In this document: in pieces, positions 1 to 6,535 of the stretch | How the letters are laid out: every line of letters begins with the position of its first letter | How positions within the stretch are numbered: the first letter of the stretch is position 1 | Assembly: GCA_002725095.1 (NCBI GenBank) | Contig: PBQQ01000014.1 | Span: 14,736-26,357, forward strand | Reading direction: 5' to 3' | Length of the DNA stretch: 11,622 nt | Source: Gammaproteobacteria bacterium | GTDB taxonomy: Bacteria; Pseudomonadota; Gammaproteobacteria; Pseudomonadales; Azotimanducaceae | The notes under the pieces: generated by a model | What the model was told of the DNA's origin: nothing | The model's database searches: none | The model's input: only the letters and a program-made list of their open reading frames with translations | Position numbers and translations under genes: made by a program

Positions 1-716
1 ACACGAATCTGATGAGTGCGCCCAGTATGCAACGCCGCAGCGAGGTGAGCGGCCTGCCGTTTCTGCTCTACGATTGCAAAATCAGTTCGTGCCAATTGCC
101 CACTCGACGAAGTCCGCACACGACGTTCGCCCGAGGCTGTTTCGTAACGCTGTAATCGCAACGTAACGGTACGAGCCGACTTTGGCCATTGTCCCGCGAC
201 ATAAAGGTCATATTTCTTTTTAACCGTGCGCTGCCTGAATGCCGCTTGTACTTCTGTCAATGTCGAACGGCGTTTGCACAGTAACAAACAGCCGGAAGTA
301 TCACGATCTATACGGTGCGCGAGTTCCAATCGCGGCGCATGCCTAAGTTCTCGAAACAATTCGATGACCCCATTGGCAATAGAACTGCCTCCGTGCACCG
401 CAAAACCAGAGGGCTTATTCAACGCGATCAAATCGCTGTCCTCATAGAGGATCGCTGCTTCGAGAATCGCTACCGTGGCATCCGCCATTTGCACGGGTAC
501 CGCTGACTTGACCTGGACCGGTGGGATTCGAATTCGATCACCAAGTTGGAGGCGGTGACTGGGCTTTATCCGCCCGCCGTTAACCCGCACTTCACCCGAA
601 CGCAATATTTTGTATATGCGCTGTCGTGGCAACCCTTTGAGTGACCGCAAGAGGAAGTTATCAATGCGCTGCCCTACATCCTCGACGTTACTGATGTCTA
701 CGTACTCTACTGGCAT
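1..716 (-). CDS. rluC: RluC, 23S rRNA pseudouridine synthase (partial, C-terminus beyond left edge)
   Basis: This is a RluA-family pseudouridine synthase, best matched to RluC, which in E. coli isomerises U955, U2504 and U2580 of 23S rRNA in the cytoplasm. I translated the minus strand by hand: 238 full codons are open to the window edge. An S4 RNA-binding domain occupies residues about 16-68, with the RluC-typical block QRIDNFLL...RIYKILRSGEVRVN and then GDRIRIPP. The synthase domain follows with LNKPSGFAVHGG (99-110) and the catalytic motif HRIDRDTSG (134-142), whose Asp137 is the expected nucleophile. TGRTHQIR (231-238) lies at the edge. About 80 C-terminal residues are missing only because the window ends. 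The ATG is preceded by a purine-rich GGTGGGGAA. The divergent position opposite rne is the usual gammaproteobacterial arrangement. RluC is favoured over RluA or RluD by the S4 domain sequence and by this context. Confidence 0.95.
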   Translation of the reverse strand, partial: MPVEYVDISNVEDVGQRIDNFLLRSLKGLPRQRIYKILRSGEVRVNGGRIKPSHRLQLGDRIRIPPVQVKSAVPVQMADATVAILEAAILYEDSDLIALNKPSGFAVHGGSSIANGVIELFRELRHAPRLELAHRIDRDTSGCLLLCKRRSTLTEVQAAFRQRTVKKKYDLYVAGQWPKSARTVTLRLQRYETASGERRVRTSSSGQLARTDFAIVEQKRQAAHLAAALHTGRTHQIR

Positions 717-854
717 CGTTCCCCACCCGAGCAAAAAAATTTAATTGTTTGAAGGAGTTAGCAATCACTGTTAGACTTCGAGCGTTTTCGCTGGAGCGGC
801 ATCATGAGGTTCTGCTGCAACTTGTTTGCAAATGAACGCCTAAGGTGCAGCGCT

Positions 855-882
855 ATTGTAGCAGTTAGGGCGTAAATTCTAA
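855..882 (-). promoter_or_regulatory. Candidate sigma-70 promoter for rluC
   Basis: Read on the minus strand, TACAAT at 860-855 differs from the TATAAT consensus at one position. A poor -35 (TTAGAA, 882-877) lies 16 nt upstream of it. Initiation near 848 would give rluC a leader of about 130 nt. Only the -10 is persuasive, so this is a weak call. Confidence 0.3.
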
Positions 883-948
883 CTTTCTAAGTCGAATCAA
901 GTTAATAGAGAGCGGCGGTGTCAATGATCCACGTTCTAACGAGTAATG

Positions 949-965
949 CAGCACCAAGTGTGCTG
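949..965 (+). promoter_or_regulatory. Hairpin in presumed rne control region
   Basis: CAGCAC (949-954) pairs perfectly with GTGCTG (960-965) around the loop CAAGT. It is followed by an A-rich stretch rather than a T-tract, so it is not a terminator on the plus strand. It is the most upstream of the hairpin series before rne and may lie in either the promoter or the leader. Confidence 0.4.
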
Positions 966-1004
966 AGTAAAAATTAATAGCGAAGTAGAGTAAACGCTAA
1001 TGGT

Positions 1005-1033
1005 GCGCTACCAATCTTAAAATGATTGGGCGC
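1005..1033 (+). promoter_or_regulatory. Bulged 10-bp hairpin with A/U loop in rne leader
   Basis: GCGC (1005-1008), a TA bulge, then CCAATC (1011-1016) pair with GATTGG (1024-1029) and GCGC (1030-1033). The loop TTAAAAT is entirely A/T. An A/U-rich single-stranded loop on a stable stem is the sort of context RNase E cleaves, which fits autoregulation, but this is inference. The loop also contains TAAAAT, which resembles a -10 box but has no -35 partner. Confidence 0.45.
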
Positions 1034-1071
1034 TTATGAATGACGGCGTAAGAGCATCTAAAGGGCAATTT

Positions 1072-1103
1072 AGAAGGCGAAGTCTGCGGTTCAGACCCCT
1101 TCT
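1072..1103 (+). promoter_or_regulatory. Two-part hairpin in rne leader
   Basis: An outer stem AGAAGG (1072-1077) with CCTTCT (1098-1103) and an inner stem GTCTG (1082-1086) with CAGAC (1092-1096) are separated by an asymmetric internal loop, CGAA against C. The terminal loop is CGGTT. Eleven base pairs with a defined internal loop make this the most elaborate structure in the leader and the best candidate for a sensing element like the enterobacterial rne hairpins, though no sequence similarity is claimed. Confidence 0.5.
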
Positions 1104-1109
1104 CAGGAC

Positions 1110-1128
1110 GCACGCGATAGCGGCGTGC
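1110..1128 (+). promoter_or_regulatory. Hairpin in rne leader
   Basis: GCACGC (1110-1115) pairs perfectly with GCGTGC (1123-1128) around a 7-nt loop. It starts seven bases after the preceding two-part hairpin, so the two may stack. A smaller stem, GCGGA (1160-1164) with TCCGC (1170-1174), follows. Confidence 0.45.
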
Positions 1129-1256
1129 CCTAGCCCTGTTGCCTGCCCTCTTTCTGGTAGCGGATTTAGTCCGCAGTAGAAAAAAGAATTTGTTAAATCG
1201 CTGTGTGTCTCGCGTATCGTTCACAACGAACCCTTATGTATAGACCTAGCTTGTGC

Positions 1257-1273
1257 CAGCGCCATAAGCGCTG
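1257..1273 (+). promoter_or_regulatory. Hairpin in rne leader
   Basis: CAGCGC (1257-1262) pairs perfectly with GCGCTG (1268-1273) around the loop CATAA. An unstructured A-rich stretch (AACAAAACATAAAG) follows it. That stretch would be single-stranded in the mRNA and is a plausible RNase E entry or cleavage site, by inference. Confidence 0.45.
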
Positions 1274-1288
1274 AACAAAACATAAAGC

Positions 1289-1306
1289 CTATTGTTCGAT
1301 CAATAG
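1289..1306 (+). promoter_or_regulatory. Hairpin in rne leader followed by U-rich stretch
   Basis: CTATTG (1289-1294) pairs with CAATAG (1301-1306) around the loop TTCGAT, and ACTTTCTTTT follows. The layout recalls an intrinsic terminator or attenuator. The stem has only two G-C pairs and the tract is interrupted by C, so strong termination is unlikely. Confidence 0.35.
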
Positions 1307-1420
1307 ACTTTCTTTTCGGCCAAGGATGATGAGTTGTCCTAGGACCGTGAATACGACGACCAGACCGAGTCTTTCATATCTACTTCGCACACAACACTGA
1401 TGCGCCATTGGCTCATCAGA

Positions 1421-1431
1421 CGGAGAAAATA
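1421..1431 (+). promoter_or_regulatory. Shine-Dalgarno site that fixes the rne start
   Basis: GGAG at 1422-1425 stands six bases before the ATG at 1432. It selects the ATG that begins MKRMLINA, the conserved RNase E N-terminus, over the upstream in-frame TTG at 1408. Confidence 0.8.
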
Positions 1432-4164
1432 ATGAAAAGAATGCTGATTAATGCGCGTCAACCAGAAGAGGTTCGGATAGCGCTGGTCGATGGACAAAAA
1501 CTCTATGACTTAGACATAGAAAACCGCTCGCGGGAACAAAAAAAGTCCAGTATCTACAAGGCAAAAATTACCCGTATCGAACAAAGCTTAGAGGCGGCGT
1601 TCGTTGACTTCGGCGCCGAACGCCATGGCTTTCTTCCGCTGAAAGAAATCGCCCGCGAGTACCAAAACAAAGGTGGCGCTGGTGGAGACGGGATTCGCGA
1701 AGGCACCGAAATAATTGTGCAAGTAGAAAAAGAGGAGCGCGGCAACAAAGGTGCGGCGCTCACCTCCTACCTGAGCCTTGCGGGCCGGTACATGGTTTTA
1801 ATGCCAAACAACCCAAGGGCTGGTGGCATCTCTCGGCGCATTGAAGGCGACGATCGTGACGAGTTACGACAAGCAATGGCGCAATTAGAAATCCCTGACG
1901 GAATGGGCGTTATTGTGCGCACCGCAGGGGTTGGGAGAAGCGGCGAAGAATTAAACTGGGACTTGTCATACTTGCTTCAGCTCTGGCAAGCCATAAACAC
2001 GGCAGCCACGACTGAGCAGACACCATCGCTGCTCTATCAGGAAAACAGCGCCGTTCTCCGCGCTGTTCGAGATAATCTACGCCCAGATATTGGCGAGGTT
2101 CTAATCGAAGGCGAGTCGGCGTTCGAGGAGGCCTCGGCTTTCATCGCTCAAGTTATGCCTAACTATTCTGACAAAGTTAAGGCCTACGATGATCCGATTC
2201 CGCTGTTCAGTCGTTACCAAATCGAAAGCCAGATTGAAACGGCCTACGAGCACACGGTTAAACTCCCATCGGGCGGCAGCATAGTAATCGATCCTACCGA
2301 GGCATTAGTGTCAATTGACATTAACTCCGCACGAGCGACTAAGGGCTCCGACATTGAAGAAACGGCGCTAAATACAAATTTAGAAGCCGCGGATGAGATC
2401 GCTCGCCAGCTAAAAATCCGAGACATAGGTGGCTTGGTCGTTATTGATTTCATCGACATGATGAACGCCAAAAACCAGCGTGCTGTTGAAAACCGTATGC
2501 GTAACGCTCTAGAAGCGGATCGAGCGCGTATCCAAACCGGACGCATTTCACGTTTTGGCTTAATGGAGATGAGTCGACAGCGTCTACGCCCCTCGCTGGA
2601 AGAGATCAGTACCGAATTGTGCCCGCGTTGCAACGGTCAAGGCCGAATTCGCGACACCCGCTCTCTGGCACTGGCGATCCTGCGCGTTATGGAAGAAGAA
2701 TCCTTAAAGGAACGCAGCGCGGTAATTCGCGTACAAGTACCGCTCGCTATCGGCGCGTTCTTACTTAATGAGAAACGCAGCGATCTAGCGGAAATTGAGA
2801 AGCACAGTAGTACGCATATCGTCATCATTCCTAATTCTAATTTACAAACACCCCACTATTTAGTTGAACGACTGCGCGACGACCACGTAGAAGAGGAAGG
2901 AGCGGTTCCCAGCTATACCCTTTCAGAGCTCGCGAATCAGGCCGCCGCACAGGAACTTCCTGAGGAAACTTCGCTGCCACAGCACCCACAAGCTGCGGTT
3001 AAAGCACAAATCCAACACCGTGAACCTACGCCCGTGCCGGCGCCGAAAAAAGACGAAAACCCTGGGCTCCTGAGCAGGATATTCAAAAGTCTGTTCTCGG
3101 ATGAAGTCACTGAAACTGACAGCAAAGCAGGTCGCGACCAAAAGAAATCGGCCCGCTCAAACACTGCGCCCAACCCACGCCGACGCCGCGATGACAATAA
3201 TAACCGCAGTGACAACAGCGCTAAGCGCGAACGAAACAACAATCGCTCAGAAAACAGCCACGGTGACAACCAAGAGCGGGACGAGAGACGCAAGACCAAG
3301 CACGCGAACGAAGATCGAAAAAACACGGGCAAGCACAATTCTGGAACGACAGAACGCGGCGAGGCGAAAAGTCGAAACAGGAATAAACCGGCGCGTTCGG
3401 AACAGCGCGACGAATTTGTGGCCGTATCACCAGAGGAGCGCCAACCCAGCGCTGAAGAACTGGCGAAAAGCAAACGTCAGCCGAAGCGCGATCGCAGCGC
3501 TCCGCCGCGCGAGAAAGATCTACCAACTCAGGAAAAAGCCGACATCAAGCCGGCTGACGCCGAGGCGCCCTTAAAGACTGAGAGCGCAGACCTAGCGCCA
3601 AGCGCCACTGCAGAGGCGCCCGCTGCAAGCACAGCACAACCCACCCGAGCGGGCAACGACCCACGCAATCGGATGGACGATTCGGCGGCCACAGCGAGCG
3701 AGCCTGGAACGCCATTCGCAAACCAAGACAATGGTGAACCCGCGGCATCAGAGCATCAGCCATCGCTAAAAGATGAGCCGTCTTTCGAGGATCAAAATAC
3801 TGCAACGCAAGACGCCGCCCAAAGATCACCGGAGTTATCACCAAGTGAAGATACAGCGGACGTCAGCGATTCAACAGTAGAGCCCGAGGACAAGGAAGAA
3901 GCTCAATCGTTAATGCCAGAAGATACGCTCGGCGATGCCTCTGACAGCACGAATGTTGAAAATATTGAAGATGAACAACCTGTTCTGGAAACAACAGACT
4001 CAGATCAAGATACTGTCTCAGAAAAAGACAACGGATCTGAAACTCCTGACAAAACGATTCGCGCAGCAAACGATCCCCGAGAAGTTCGTCGTCGCGAGCG
4101 CGAGGCCGAGCTTCGATCCCAAGGGGTTAGCGTACCCAACACAGATCAAAGCAGTACCGACTAG
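1432..4164 (+). CDS. rne: RNase E, degradosome endoribonuclease
   Basis: This is the essential endoribonuclease that starts mRNA decay and processes rRNA and tRNA at the inner face of the cytoplasmic membrane. The protein has 910 residues with the ATG at 1432; E. coli has 1061. The catalytic half holds an S1-type RNA-binding region (about 35-120), a 5'-monophosphate sensor with Arg-Thr at 163-164, metal-binding Asp296 (in SIDINSA) and Asp339 (in VIDFIDMM), and the zinc-link cysteines of CPRCNGQG at 397 and 400. The spacing of the two Asp residues equals that of E. coli Asp303 and Asp346. The scaffold half starts about residue 500. GLLSRIFKSLF (545-555) is a likely amphipathic membrane anchor. 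An Asn/Arg-rich RNA-binding stretch spans about 580-665, followed by an acidic, disordered tail. NDPR motifs occur at 742-745 and 880-883, the second in a basic C-terminal helix. Regulation is probably through the hairpin-rich leader. The stop overlaps that of convergent murB. Confidence 0.97.
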   Translation: MKRMLINARQPEEVRIALVDGQKLYDLDIENRSREQKKSSIYKAKITRIEQSLEAAFVDFGAERHGFLPLKEIAREYQNKGGAGGDGIREGTEIIVQVEKEERGNKGAALTSYLSLAGRYMVLMPNNPRAGGISRRIEGDDRDELRQAMAQLEIPDGMGVIVRTAGVGRSGEELNWDLSYLLQLWQAINTAATTEQTPSLLYQENSAVLRAVRDNLRPDIGEVLIEGESAFEEASAFIAQVMPNYSDKVKAYDDPIPLFSRYQIESQIETAYEHTVKLPSGGSIVIDPTEALVSIDINSARATKGSDIEETALNTNLEAADEIARQLKIRDIGGLVVIDFIDMMNAKNQRAVENRMRNALEADRARIQTGRISRFGLMEMSRQRLRPSLEEISTELCPRCNGQGRIRDTRSLALAILRVMEEESLKERSAVIRVQVPLAIGAFLLNEKRSDLAEIEKHSSTHIVIIPNSNLQTPHYLVERLRDDHVEEEGAVPSYTLSELANQAAAQELPEETSLPQHPQAAVKAQIQHREPTPVPAPKKDENPGLLSRIFKSLFSDEVTETDSKAGRDQKKSARSNTAPNPRRRRDDNNNRSDNSAKRERNNNRSENSHGDNQERDERRKTKHANEDRKNTGKHNSGTTERGEAKSRNRNKPARSEQRDEFVAVSPEERQPSAEELAKSKRQPKRDRSAPPREKDLPTQEKADIKPADAEAPLKTESADLAPSATAEAPAASTAQPTRAGNDPRNRMDDSAATASEPGTPFANQDNGEPAASEHQPSLKDEPSFEDQNTATQDAAQRSPELSPSEDTADVSDSTVEPEDKEEAQSLMPEDTLGDASDSTNVENIEDEQPVLETTDSDQDTVSEKDNGSETPDKTIRAANDPREVRRREREAELRSQGVSVPNTDQSSTD

Positions 4165-5150
4165 GACAGTACGGAAGGCTCTATTTCGAGCTGAATAGCA
4201 AAATCCTTTGCAACGCTGGCACGCACATCAGAGGCAAACTCAAAGATGTGCGCTGCCTCCGTAGCGCCATGATTGACCAGCACTAGCGGCTGTTTAGGCC
4301 AACATCGAACATGTCCTGTCTGTTTCTCTTTCCAACCACATTTGTCAATAAGCTGGGCCGCTGAGAGCTTGGCGCCCGCTTGCGTACGAAAAACCGACAA
4401 CCCTAGTTCTTCGAAGTGCGCTATCCGCGATCTGTCAATGATTGGGTTTTTGAAAAAACTTCCAACATTAGGAAATACAACGGGATCAGGTAATTTGGCG
4501 GAGCGAATAGCAATCACCGCGGTAACGATCTGCTGCGCGGTTAAATTCAAATGCCCTTGGAAGTGATTCGCGAGATCAGGGTAGTCAATCTTTATATGCG
4601 CCGCCTTTGAGAGGTTCAGCCGCACAGCGATAATGATTTCTTCGCGACTGCCTTGGAAACGACTGCGTCGATAAGCAAAAGCACACTCATCCCGGCCCAG
4701 CCAAAATACGTTGCCATCGCCATCGATCACCTGCACAGCATCAACCACATCAGCAAACTCGACACCGTAGGCACCAATATTTTGTACCGGCGCTGCACCA
4801 ACGCTCCCTGGAATAAGGGCTAAGTTTTCAATACCGAACCAGTTCTGCTCCGCGCAGTAGAGCACCAATTCGTGCCAGTTTTGGCCCGCGCCAACCTCTA
4901 ACTGGAGATCTGCCCCCTGCTCGCCAACAACAAGAAGCGCCTCGATCGCCATCACACCCACAACACCACGCACGATTGGCATAGGTACGATATTCGACCC
5001 GGCCCCGATCACATAAAAGGGCAAGTCCCGCCTGCGGGCATACTCTTGCGCCGCAAGAACATCATCGCTCTGCTTAAGAAGGCAGCCAAATTCAGCACAG
5101 CTTGCTAAACCCATAGTGTTTGGCAACGCCATATTTTTTATGAGCTTCAT
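4161..5150 (-). CDS. murB: MurB, UDP-N-acetylenolpyruvoylglucosamine reductase (type I)
   Basis: MurB reduces UDP-GlcNAc-enolpyruvate to UDP-MurNAc with NADPH and FAD in the cytoplasm, the second committed step of peptidoglycan synthesis. The 329 residues (E. coli 342) show the FAD-binding domain with VIGAGSN (47-53), VGAGQNWHELV (86-96), and NLALIPGSVGAAPVQNIGAYGVE (109-131; quoted in parts: LIPGSVGAAP, QNIGAYGVE). A type I substrate loop with Tyr160-Arg161 in AYRRSRF follows. KLPDP is at 219-223 and the catalytic Ser231 is in GSFFKNP. The tail LEIEP holds the expected C-terminal glutamate (Glu324), after which the protein ends almost at once. The ATG overlaps the stop of alkB as TAATG, suggesting translational coupling. 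The stop TAG overlaps the rne stop on the other strand. An internal ATG seven codons in is a possible alternative start. Confidence 0.95.
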   Translation of the reverse strand: MKLIKNMALPNTMGLASCAEFGCLLKQSDDVLAAQEYARRRDLPFYVIGAGSNIVPMPIVRGVVGVMAIEALLVVGEQGADLQLEVGAGQNWHELVLYCAEQNWFGIENLALIPGSVGAAPVQNIGAYGVEFADVVDAVQVIDGDGNVFWLGRDECAFAYRRSRFQGSREEIIIAVRLNLSKAAHIKIDYPDLANHFQGHLNLTAQQIVTAVIAIRSAKLPDPVVFPNVGSFFKNPIIDRSRIAHFEELGLSVFRTQAGAKLSAAQLIDKCGWKEKQTGHVRCWPKQPLVLVNHGATEAAHIFEFASDVRASVAKDFAIQLEIEPSVLS

Positions 5151-5701
5151 TACAGATTCAGTAACCTAAATGTCAGATTTATTCGCTCCTGAGTTGGCCG
5201 CCGCGTTTTCGCAAGACAATGCCGTTGACGACCGTCGAAAACCAATAGCGACCCGTGCTCAAGATCAATGTGCTCGCGGACACCGCTAGCCTCGCACTCA
5301 AACCGAAACCTTCGCGGCGCACCCAGACTTAAAGAGGCAATGTTTCCCGCACACCCGGCTTCATCGTCGCGGTGCCAGCCCATGTAGTGCCGACCATCAG
5401 CATAGCGGTTGAGCAGCAGAAAATTAAACTCCTGGGCGGCGACTATTTGGATTCGATCGCGCAGTGCTACTAAATCACGCGGCCAACCCTCCGCTGGATG
5501 ATCCACGCCCGTATATCGATAATTCAGGCCTCGATTGCCGAACCAAGCCAACTGTCGCGGCGCAATCACATGACGACCGAAAATACTGAATGATTCTTGG
5601 CGCCAACCGACGTTACCGTCCTCACGCAGCCAGAGCAGCCAACGGTCTGCTTCTTTGCAGGTTAAAAAATCTCGTTGATAAAGCACGCTCAAAAGCCGCA
5701 T
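5150..5701 (-). CDS. AlkB-like 2-oxoglutarate/Fe(II)-dependent dioxygenase
   Basis: The product is a 183-residue member of the AlkB family, closest in pattern to the bacterial proteins resembling human ALKBH2/3. Such enzymes use Fe(II), O2 and 2-oxoglutarate to remove alkyl groups such as 1-methyladenine and 3-methylcytosine from nucleic acids. Visible features are PRQLAWFGNRGLNYRY (48-63, a nucleotide-recognition segment), LLLNRYADG (95-103) with the 2-oxoglutarate-contacting Asn98 and Tyr100, the iron ligands His110 and Asp112 in GWHRDDE, and ASLSLGAPRRF (122-132). The distal ligand His161 in RHCLAKT is followed by ERINLTFR with Arg173 and Arg179. The loop before His161 looks about three residues shorter than in relatives. 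AGGA lies eight bases before the ATG. The gene shares a TAATG overlap with murB and is likely co-transcribed with it. Family membership is secure, but the substrate is not shown by the sequence. Confidence 0.9.
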   Translation of the reverse strand: MRLLSVLYQRDFLTCKEADRWLLWLREDGNVGWRQESFSIFGRHVIAPRQLAWFGNRGLNYRYTGVDHPAEGWPRDLVALRDRIQIVAAQEFNFLLLNRYADGRHYMGWHRDDEAGCAGNIASLSLGAPRRFRFECEASGVREHIDLEHGSLLVFDGRQRHCLAKTRRPTQERINLTFRLLNL

Positions 5702-5755
5702 AACAATAGTCCTAATGTATACTAGCGCGTGCTACGAAACTAACGGGGAAATCCA
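5702..5755. promoter_or_regulatory. Divergent alkB / SDR promoter region
   Basis: These 54 bases separate two divergent genes and must hold at least one start signal. TATACT at 5718-5723 matches a plus-strand -10 box for the dehydrogenase gene, with no good -35 at the expected distance. The palindrome GTATAC at 5717-5722 also gives TATACA on the minus strand, which would start alkB with a very short leader. The alkB Shine-Dalgarno AGGA and the dehydrogenase GGGGAA (5745-5750) lie at the two ends. Confidence 0.45.
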
Positions 5756-6523
5756 TTGAACATTGAAGGAAAACTAGCGGTCATTACTGGCGGAGCGTCC
5801 GGCCTCGGTCGAGCAACCGCAGAAATGATCGTCGCCAACGGCGGCAAGGTCGCTATCCTTGACCTTAACGAGGATCTAGCAAACGCAACTGCCGAAGAAA
5901 TCGGGAACGCGTCGGCCTATCAAGTCAACGTCACCGACGACGCCTCAGTCACCGCTGCGATTGAAAAAATTCACGCCGACCACGGTGCGATTCATGTCAA
6001 CGTCAACTGCGCCGGCATCGGTGCAGCGTCGCGCACAGTCGGGCGCGAAGGTGCGTTGGACATCGCGAAATTTAATTTCATCATTCAAGTAAATCTGATC
6101 GGCACCTTCTCAGTATTAAGCAAGTGTGCGGCGATCATGCAAATGAACGAACCAGAAGGCGAGGCATTGGAGCGCGGTGTGGTCATAAACACTGCATCGG
6201 TCGCTGCGTATGACGGTCAGATCGGCCAAGCGGCTTACTCCGCGAGCAAGGCTGGCGTAGCAGGTATGACCCTTCCAATCGCGCGCGATTTATCGCGTCA
6301 GGGTGTGCGCATTTGTACAATCGCACCGGGTATCTTCAATACACCAATGATGGCAGGTGCACCAGATCAGGTCCGTGATCCATTGATCGAAATGGTGCAA
6401 TACCCGAAGCGACTTGGTTTGCCTCCCGAATTTGCGTCCTTAAGCAAACAAATCGTGGAAAACGCCTATCTAAATGGAGAAACGATACGCCTCGATGGCG
6501 GCATCCGCATGGCGCCTAAATAG
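5756..6523 (+). CDS. HSD10-like short-chain dehydrogenase (3-hydroxyacyl-CoA dehydrogenase type 2)
   Basis: This 255-residue classical short-chain dehydrogenase/reductase closely follows the pattern of mitochondrial HSD17B10. HSD10-type enzymes oxidise 3-hydroxyacyl-CoA or 3-hydroxy-2-methylbutyryl-CoA with NAD+ in fatty acid and isoleucine breakdown. Motifs are the nucleotide loop TGGASGLG (11-18), Asp36 ending the second beta-strand (NAD over NADP), NCAG (84-87), Asn113, INTASVAAYDGQIGQAAYSASK (quoted here as INTASVAAYDGQ at 144-155) with catalytic Ser148, YSASK with Tyr161 and Lys165, IAPG (189-192), and the C-terminal GETIRLDGGIRMAP. The start is a TTG with GGGGAA five bases upstream; no ATG fits the conserved N-terminus. 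The gene runs against its neighbours and converges on kdsB with a 12-nt gap, so it is probably its own transcription unit. The exact acyl-CoA substrate is inferred from family resemblance. Confidence 0.88.
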   Translation: MNIEGKLAVITGGASGLGRATAEMIVANGGKVAILDLNEDLANATAEEIGNASAYQVNVTDDASVTAAIEKIHADHGAIHVNVNCAGIGAASRTVGREGALDIAKFNFIIQVNLIGTFSVLSKCAAIMQMNEPEGEALERGVVINTASVAAYDGQIGQAAYSASKAGVAGMTLPIARDLSRQGVRICTIAPGIFNTPMMAGAPDQVRDPLIEMVQYPKRLGLPPEFASLSKQIVENAYLNGETIRLDGGIRMAPK

Positions 6524-6535
6524 GGCTCTCTATCG

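Larger units (their letters stand above)
717..1431. other. Gene-free rluC-rne intergenic region with structured rne leader
   Basis: No credible gene lies in these 715 bases; the only longish open frame is a basic, unrecognisable 75-codon frame on the minus strand. The half nearest rluC (717-940) is A/T-rich and probably carries the rluC promoter and the start of the rne control region. The part from 949 to 1306 is crowded with short perfect inverted repeats, listed separately. In E. coli, rne has a 361-nt untranslated leader whose hairpins let RNase E control its own mRNA level. By analogy this stretch is likely the rne leader, but I see no convincing promoter for rne and cannot place the transcription start. 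A weak candidate is TTGTTA at 1190-1195 with TATCGT at 1215-1220, with a 19-nt spacer. Confidence 0.7.

Noticed and set aside
226..506. Plus-strand open frames across the left edge
   Set aside because: They lie antisense to rluC, whose S4 domain and HRIDRDTSG motif show the true coding frame.
1018..1023. TAAAAT as a -10 box for rne
   Set aside because: It sits in the loop of a strong hairpin and has no -35 element at a workable distance.
997..1224. Minus-strand 75-codon frame in the rluC-rne intergenic region
   Set aside because: Its product is strongly basic and low in complexity, it resembles no family I know, and it runs through the hairpin-rich leader. It is more likely a chance frame.
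1289..1316. Intrinsic terminator in the rne leader
   Set aside because: The stem is only 6 bp with two G-C pairs, and the following tract is broken by A and C. I keep it only as a leader hairpin.
1336..1345. Perfect 10-bp palindrome GTCCTAGGAC before rne
   Set aside because: It has no loop for an RNA hairpin and no second copy nearby, and a 10-bp palindrome alone does not support an operator.
1408..1431. Upstream TTG start adding eight residues to RNase E
   Set aside because: The conserved N-terminus begins at MKRMLINA and a proper Shine-Dalgarno lies just before that ATG.
2937..3574. Long alternative frames on both strands over the RNase E Arg-rich segment
   Set aside because: They are by-products of biased codon use in the repetitive Asn/Arg-rich region of rne, with no domain features.
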